Positions 60,035 to 64,000 of a stretch of DNA of 64,000 bases are shown in pieces. A program made the position numbers and the translations under genes. Source of the DNA: JACOZG01 sp038058475 (GTDB lineage Bacteria > Patescibacteriota > Minisyncoccia > Phycocordibacterales > JACOZG01); the NCBI GenBank assembly GCA_038058475.1, contig JBBUAW010000010.1:1-64000 (forward strand). The letters are read 5' to 3'. Below the pieces are notes generated by a model. It was not told where the DNA came from. It worked only from the letters and a program-made list of their open reading frames with translations, and ran no database searches. The number at the start of each line of letters is the position of its first letter. Within the stretch, counting starts at the first letter, position 1.

Positions 60035-61242
60035 ATTAAATTATTTTCCCGCAGGACTTTTTTAATAAACCCGTCCATTTCCCGCCGCCAAGTCTCGCGA
60101 GAAAAGCGCTCGCGGGCTAGTGCCTGGGTCTGACGAATTTCCGTCGCCAATTCTAGCGCGCTTTTTTGCTCAATCCGCGCCACCTGCCGCTCAATCTCCG
60201 ACACCGAGAGCTCGGCCAGATAAGTGCCGGCGCCGGACGGCAAATCTACTCCCGTGTCTGTGCTCAAAAGCGGGTAAAGTCCAGTTTGTAAAAGGGTGGC
60301 CACCGCCGTGGAGATTGACTCTGTAGCCGTCGGAGCAATGAAAGCAAAACACCGTCTAATCAAAACGTTAAACTTTGTGCTCCCGGGATTTAAATAACTG
60401 TGCCAGCGGATATTGGGCGTTTCCAACAATTCCCGGCGGTAAATTTTCATAAAATCCGGTTCTTGGTCCACTAAACCAACAACATTAAGCTTCCATTCCG
60501 GATGTTTGGCAAAGGCCTCCAAAGTAATATCCAAGCCTTTACGTACCGCGCCGTTGCCAAAGAACCACAACCACTCTTTTTCCGGTGGCACCCATTCCGC
60601 CGCTGATTTAAAATAAGAGAGCGGCGAGGCGGTGACCGTTACTCGCGTAATTTTGTGGTGAAAAGATTTGGGGAAGGTATCTTGGACATGTTGATTACCG
60701 ATTAACACGCAATAATCCACCAAATCCATCATTTGGTCCTGAATCCGCTCGTGTGGTTCCTGTCGTTTGGGGAAATAAAGCGTATTAGGACGACGTTTGA
60801 GCAACTCCTTAATCCGAGCGATTTCCGCGCTATTATTATGCTCCACTGAACTAATGACCGAATGCCAAATCTTGATGATTTTTTCTGGCTGCGGCGCCAT
60901 AGCCATCAAGCGATATAACTCACCGGTACAGGCAAAAATAATGTCATAATTCTCTTCCGGCGCAAACGAGCGATTCGTGTAATGAATGCAATCAACAATA
61001 AAACCGTGGCCTAAAAAGAAGGAAACTATTTGATTGCTTTCCCATGGACCGGTGTGATAGGCAAACATTGGATGATTTTCCGGCAAGCCGGCGGAGGTAA
61101 GAGCATAACTAATGAGAATCCGTCCGCATATACGATCACGCGGATAAAGTGTCACACACTTAAAAAATCGCCTTTGCCACGAGAGTGGCAGGTGATGCTG
61201 GTAACGATAGAGATGTTTACGGATTAATTTTTTGATGGACAT
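60031..61242 (-). CDS. Glycosyltransferase-like protein (GT-B)
   Basis: A 403-residue protein. It begins with a basic helix, then HTGPWESN and FLGHGFIVDCIHYTNRSF, and the C-terminal half has WLWFFGNGAVRKGLDITLEAFAKHPEW (about 240-265) and PTATESISTAVATLLQTGLYPLLS (about 320-345), matching the donor domain of GT4-type enzymes but lacking the usual EX7E spacing. The ATG at 61242 overlaps the methyltransferase gene by 19 bases; earlier frame starts fall inside that gene. A transferase role is likely, donor unknown. Confidence 0.75.
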   Translation of the reverse strand: MSIKKLIRKHLYRYQHHLPLSWQRRFFKCVTLYPRDRICGRILISYALTSAGLPENHPMFAYHTGPWESNQIVSFFLGHGFIVDCIHYTNRSFAPEENYDIIFACTGELYRLMAMAPQPEKIIKIWHSVISSVEHNNSAEIARIKELLKRRPNTLYFPKRQEPHERIQDQMMDLVDYCVLIGNQHVQDTFPKSFHHKITRVTVTASPLSYFKSAAEWVPPEKEWLWFFGNGAVRKGLDITLEAFAKHPEWKLNVVGLVDQEPDFMKIYRRELLETPNIRWHSYLNPGSTKFNVLIRRCFAFIAPTATESISTAVATLLQTGLYPLLSTDTGVDLPSGAGTYLAELSVSEIERQVARIEQKSALELATEIRQTQALARERFSRETWRREMDGFIKKVLRENNLI

Positions 61243-61862
61243 TGAGCGATAATTAAATAACCGAGAGGATATTCTTGGCCGGTATATTTCTTCCCGCAAG
61301 TCGTAGCCAATCGCCGCAAACACCAGTCCAAACCCAACGCCAGCGCCTCCATTAATTGATGGATCGGCGACGGGAAAAAACGATGGATCAAAGTGTAAGC
61401 GGTGCTCACCGCGCCCCGACCCAATCGTTCTAATTTTAGATTAACATAACCGATCTCTTTTAACAGGCGTTCAAGGGCTTCTTCCGAGTAACGAAAGTAG
61501 TCATGGGGACTGGGGTGAAAATAATAAATAAATGGCACGACAATCACCATTTGGCCGCCTGGCTTAGTCACGCGAAAACTTTCCTGCAAAACTGAGCTGT
61601 AATTAAAGATATGCTCTAGAACATTAATCAACAAAACAGCGTCAAAATGCCGTTCGGCCACCGGCCATGGACTCTGCTCAATATCCCAATTAATATCTGG
61701 GTGTGCCGCGGAGTTGATGTTTAAAGTAGTAAATTTGTGCCGACCTTGGATAAGGCCTCGGTAAGTGGAGCGGGTGTCGCCGCCGACATCTAAAATTTCG
61801 CCGTCAATCGTCAGAGCGGCTAAGGATTGATGAGTTAGCTTACGGAAAAGACTATCGGCCAT
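61224..61862 (-). CDS. Class I SAM-dependent methyltransferase
   Basis: A 212-residue enzyme of the Methyltransf_11-like type. ILDVGGDTRS (about 23-32) is a divergent motif I in which an Asp-Thr-Arg replaces the usual Gly-rich turn, so SAM binding could be weak. HFDAVLLINVLEHI (about 72-85) and KPGGQMVIVVPF follow normally. It overlaps both neighbours by 19 and 11 bases. Sugar or lipid methylation is plausible, and loss of activity is also possible. Confidence 0.78.
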   Translation of the reverse strand: MADSLFRKLTHQSLAALTIDGEILDVGGDTRSTYRGLIQGRHKFTTLNINSAAHPDINWDIEQSPWPVAERHFDAVLLINVLEHIFNYSSVLQESFRVTKPGGQMVIVVPFIYYFHPSPHDYFRYSEEALERLLKEIGYVNLKLERLGRGAVSTAYTLIHRFFPSPIHQLMEALALGLDWCLRRLATTCGKKYTGQEYPLGYLIIAQCPSKN

Positions 61863-62919
61863 ATAATTCTTGATTTAGCTTGTCGACTAATTTGTCCAGG
61901 CTTTGGGTTTTAGCAAACTCAATGTTTTGGTCAATCAATCTGGCCTTTTCCCGATCGGATAAAGATAAAACTAAACATAATTTATCAGCTACTTCGGCTG
62001 ATGTTCCATTGGTAATAATCAGCCGCTCGTCGATTTGCCCCCTTAAATTATCGTTACTGGCAAGAACAAGACAACCGCAAGCCATTGCTTCAAAAATCGT
62101 TTTGTCATACATCCCGCTTGAGCTTAAATTAACAAAAATTTCGTGACGATTGTAGATAGCCGGTGTCTGGGTATTGGGAATACTCGGCTGAAATTTCACC
62201 TTATCGAGCATACCATAGCTTGCTACTTTTTGCTTCAGTAAATTAAAATATTGCTGATCAACCGGTAATGGGCCACCATATAAACTAGCACTAAATTTAA
62301 TTCCATGATTGTCTAAAATTTTCAGCGCTTCTAATAATAAATCTGGTCGCTTAATCGGCGCGATTCGGGCTAAGAATAAAATTGAATTAGGGTATCTAGA
62401 GATACTTGGGATGGGTTTAAAAATATTCGTGTCAATCCCCACTGGCATTAAAACAGTTTGGGAAAATTTGGCGGTATAAGAAAATTTGGAGGTGCAAAAA
62501 ATCTTGGCGCAAAATTTGGCCGCCAAATTGGTCCGCCAATCACCCACCGGATGATTGCGCCACATAAAAATCGGCTTGCCAAAAATTCTCCAGTAAAATC
62601 CTCCTAACAAAACATACTCTTGATTCATATGAACAAACACCGCGTTATAATTTTTACGCTCGTGCCAGAGATATTTATAAAATCGCCAAAATGATACTAA
62701 TTTGGCTAATAATTTTTCTCCACCCGAGGCGGGCCAGCCTTGAGCTGGTTTACCGAGTGACAAAACTTTAACATTGTTTGGTAAATTATATTCGCCTTTT
62801 TGCAAACAAACCACAACAAGGATTTTCCCATCCTTAGCAAATTCTTCAATCCAGCGGTGAAAAAAACCGAGTATCGGATCATTGCGGTCGACTTTTTGAG
62901 TAATAATCAATAATTTCAT
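61852..62919 (-). CDS. Glycosyltransferase family 4 protein
   Basis: A 355-residue GT-B enzyme. MKLLIITQKVDRNDP starts the acceptor domain, MPVGIDTNIFKP and SILFLARIAPIKRPDLLLEAL begin the donor domain, and FVNLSSSGMYDKTIFEAMACGCLVLAS (about 262-288) is the GT4 nucleotide site with the glutamate. A GKPAQGWPASGGEK segment (about residue 65-78) is encoded by a GC-rich palindromic patch. ATG 62919 overlaps the upstream stop by ATGA. Donor unknown. Confidence 0.87.
   Translation of the reverse strand: MKLLIITQKVDRNDPILGFFHRWIEEFAKDGKILVVVCLQKGEYNLPNNVKVLSLGKPAQGWPASGGEKLLAKLVSFWRFYKYLWHERKNYNAVFVHMNQEYVLLGGFYWRIFGKPIFMWRNHPVGDWRTNLAAKFCAKIFCTSKFSYTAKFSQTVLMPVGIDTNIFKPIPSISRYPNSILFLARIAPIKRPDLLLEALKILDNHGIKFSASLYGGPLPVDQQYFNLLKQKVASYGMLDKVKFQPSIPNTQTPAIYNRHEIFVNLSSSGMYDKTIFEAMACGCLVLASNDNLRGQIDERLIITNGTSAEVADKLCLVLSLSDREKARLIDQNIEFAKTQSLDKLVDKLNQELYGR
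62711..62755. repeat. GC-rich palindromic patch inside a glycosyltransferase gene
   Basis: CCAGC (62734-62738) and GCTGG (62744-62748) form an inverted repeat next to a CCCGAGGCGGG tract, in otherwise AT-rich DNA. It encodes a Gly/Pro/Ala-rich loop. It may be an inserted element like the one at 515-549; evidence is composition only. Confidence 0.3.
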
Positions 62920-63914
62920 GAAATAATTTGCAAAACTTTTTTTACCACACAATCATCATCAGTGACTGAACATACGTAGGGAGTAATTTCCCCCGCGATA
63001 CCAACATCGGTCGAGACCACCGGGCATTCGCAAACATTGGCCTCAATCAAGGTCATCCCATAACCCTCATACATAGAAGTTAAGAGAAACAGATCGGCAG
63101 TTTTATAGTAAGAATAAAGGACTTCTTGGCTAACCCATGGTTCAAAGATAATACTAGCTTCTAGGTTATAGCTTTTAGTTTTTAGTTTTAATTTTTGTTC
63201 TTCTGAACCAGAACCAACAATAATTAAGCCGGTTTTGGGTTTTTGTTTTATAATCTCATGCATAGCTTTAATGGCTAAGTTAACATTCTTCTCTCTCGTT
63301 AGACGAGATGCCATTAAAATAATTTTATCAAACTGTGGATATTTTTTATGAAGATCTGCGGTAATTGGGGTATTTTTTATTTTCTCAACATTAACAAAAA
63401 TCGGTTTAACATATATCTTATTTTCGGCAATTCCTAAATTAGAAATTAAGTGGTTTTTAATTCTCTGGCTCACAACTCTTATTCTATCGGCCTTAGGTAA
63501 TAAAAATTTTGCCAAAAAATATCTGACCTTGTTTTTCAACGATTTGCGTTGAAAATACGGGCTTCCGATATCGGTATGAATTTGCAGTTCTAATTTGATT
63601 AATTGTCGGCGCCTAATTAACCAGCCGGTTAACCCTGACTCAAATGGATCTTGGCAGGTGATGAAATCGGCTTGCCATTTAAGTTTCCGAGCCAATCTTA
63701 TAGCGTCAAAAATATAAAATATTTTCAGTTTTGAATTAGTGGGATAAATCCAAAGTTTTGGCGAGACTTGATTGGCGATAAAACCAAGAGATTTTTTGGC
63801 AAATACTATTATGCGTGTTTCATCAATCAGGTCGGAGTAATCAGACGCTCGCTGGCGCACGGTGCTCGTTAAATTGAATATTTGACGATCCGAACCAATG
63901 ATAATGACTTTCAT
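62916..63914 (-). CDS. Glycosyltransferase family 4 protein
   Basis: A 332-residue GT-B enzyme. KVIIIGSDRQIFN begins the acceptor domain, CQDPFESGLTGWLIRR lies near 88-103, and VKPIFVNVEKIK, IILMASRLTREKNVNLAI, LIIVGSGSEEQKL and LLTSMYEGYGMTLIEANVCECPVVSTD (about 272-300) form the donor site with the EX7E glutamates. It overlaps the next gene by ATGA. It starts three bases after the stop of the truncated gene at the window edge, with no promoter between them. Donor unknown. Confidence 0.88.
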   Translation of the reverse strand: MKVIIIGSDRQIFNLTSTVRQRASDYSDLIDETRIIVFAKKSLGFIANQVSPKLWIYPTNSKLKIFYIFDAIRLARKLKWQADFITCQDPFESGLTGWLIRRRQLIKLELQIHTDIGSPYFQRKSLKNKVRYFLAKFLLPKADRIRVVSQRIKNHLISNLGIAENKIYVKPIFVNVEKIKNTPITADLHKKYPQFDKIILMASRLTREKNVNLAIKAMHEIIKQKPKTGLIIVGSGSEEQKLKLKTKSYNLEASIIFEPWVSQEVLYSYYKTADLFLLTSMYEGYGMTLIEANVCECPVVSTDVGIAGEITPYVCSVTDDDCVVKKVLQIIS

Positions 63915-63917
63915 AAT

Positions 63918-64000
63918 TTAATGGGGGATGGCTAAAAATTCGCTGGCCATTTTTGACCAAGAATGGATAAATGAAAAATTAATAATCTTCTTTTGCTGTT
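63918..64000 (-). CDS. C-terminal end of a truncated glycosyltransferase-like gene
   Basis: The window edge cuts a minus-strand frame that ends at TAA (63920-63918). Its last 26 residues contain FSFIHSWSKMASEFLAI, which resembles the final helix of GT4 enzymes. It lies just upstream of the next glycosyltransferase gene and is probably the preceding gene of the same operon. Identification is tentative because only the tail is visible. Confidence 0.55.
   Translation of the reverse strand, partial: QQKKIINFSFIHSWSKMASEFLAIPH

Noticed and set aside
1..64000. CRISPR array, tRNA, rRNA, insertion sequence or prophage
   Set aside because: No regularly spaced repeats, tRNA cloverleaf, rRNA blocks, transposase or phage structural gene was seen on either strand.
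1..64000. Alternative genetic code with TGA read as glycine
   Set aside because: Many genes end in TGA at ATGA overlaps with the next start, and no gene carries internal TGA codons, so TGA is a stop.

Overview
The window is a continuous 64-kb surface-glycan biosynthesis region with 63 intact or edge-truncated genes, one gene remnant, and no rRNA, tRNA, CRISPR array or insertion sequence that I can see. Genes are packed tightly, with many ATGA stop/start overlaps, and no gene-free stretch exceeds about 165 bases. Most starts have no Shine-Dalgarno sequence, and several promoters sit so close to the start codon that the mRNA should be leaderless. TGA is a stop codon, so this is not a code-25 lineage. 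These traits and the gene mix suggest a Candidate Phyla Radiation (Patescibacteria) bacterium. That is an inference; no marker gene is present.

Layout. 1-5.1 kb: two related GT-B-like proteins, an unknown small protein, a 2-hydroxyacid dehydrogenase and an EamA-type membrane protein, with unusually clear promoters, Shine-Dalgarno sites and terminators. 5.1-25.3 kb (minus strand): a CMP-nonulosonate synthetase and a second EamA protein, then one long run of about 17 genes. It holds NeuC- and NeuB-type enzymes, a 4,6-dehydratase-like SDR, glycosyltransferases, methyltransferases, and a decoration module (acyl ligase, tandem GNAT, GH57-like protein, SDR, IolB-like cupin). 25.3-28.8 kb (plus): pseB, pseC, a pseudaminic-acid-type methylase and an SpsF-type cytidylyltransferase. 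28.8-32.4 kb: an AAC(3)-family acyltransferase with a DUF4910 peptidase-like protein, diverging from two methyltransferases. 32.4-36.8 kb (minus): a five-gene operon of holo-ACP synthase, aminotransferase, glyoxylate/hydroxypyruvate-type reductase, acyl carrier protein and acyl-activating ligase. 36.9-39.3 kb (plus): pseI, a DUF218 protein and a formyltransferase. 39.2-47.2 kb: a carbamoyltransferase with an acpS remnant behind it, then HisF-like, HisH-like and PP-loop amidotransferase genes, a second carbamoyltransferase and an SGNH hydrolase. 47.2-58.9 kb: glycosyltransferases, an ABC exporter, a P-loop kinase, a GDP-fucose-synthase-like gene (fcl) and gmd, a deacetylase and methyltransferases. 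58.9-64 kb (minus): five glycosyltransferase or methyltransferase genes and the tail of another.

How it works together. Two nonulosonic acid routes seem to coexist: a Neu/Leg-type route (NeuC, NeuB, CMP transfer) and a Pse-type route (PseB, PseC, PseI, SpsF). PseG and PseH are not recognisable. Accessory genes could add amidino, carbamoyl, formyl, methyl and acyl groups. GDP-6-deoxyhexose enzymes supply a further sugar. The glycosyltransferases assemble the glycan, and the ABC protein is the only flippase or exporter candidate seen.

The most unusual element is the self-contained ACP operon. I infer that it makes a 2-hydroxyacyl group (glycolyl, glyceryl or lactyl type), loads it on its own carrier protein and passes it to an amino sugar.
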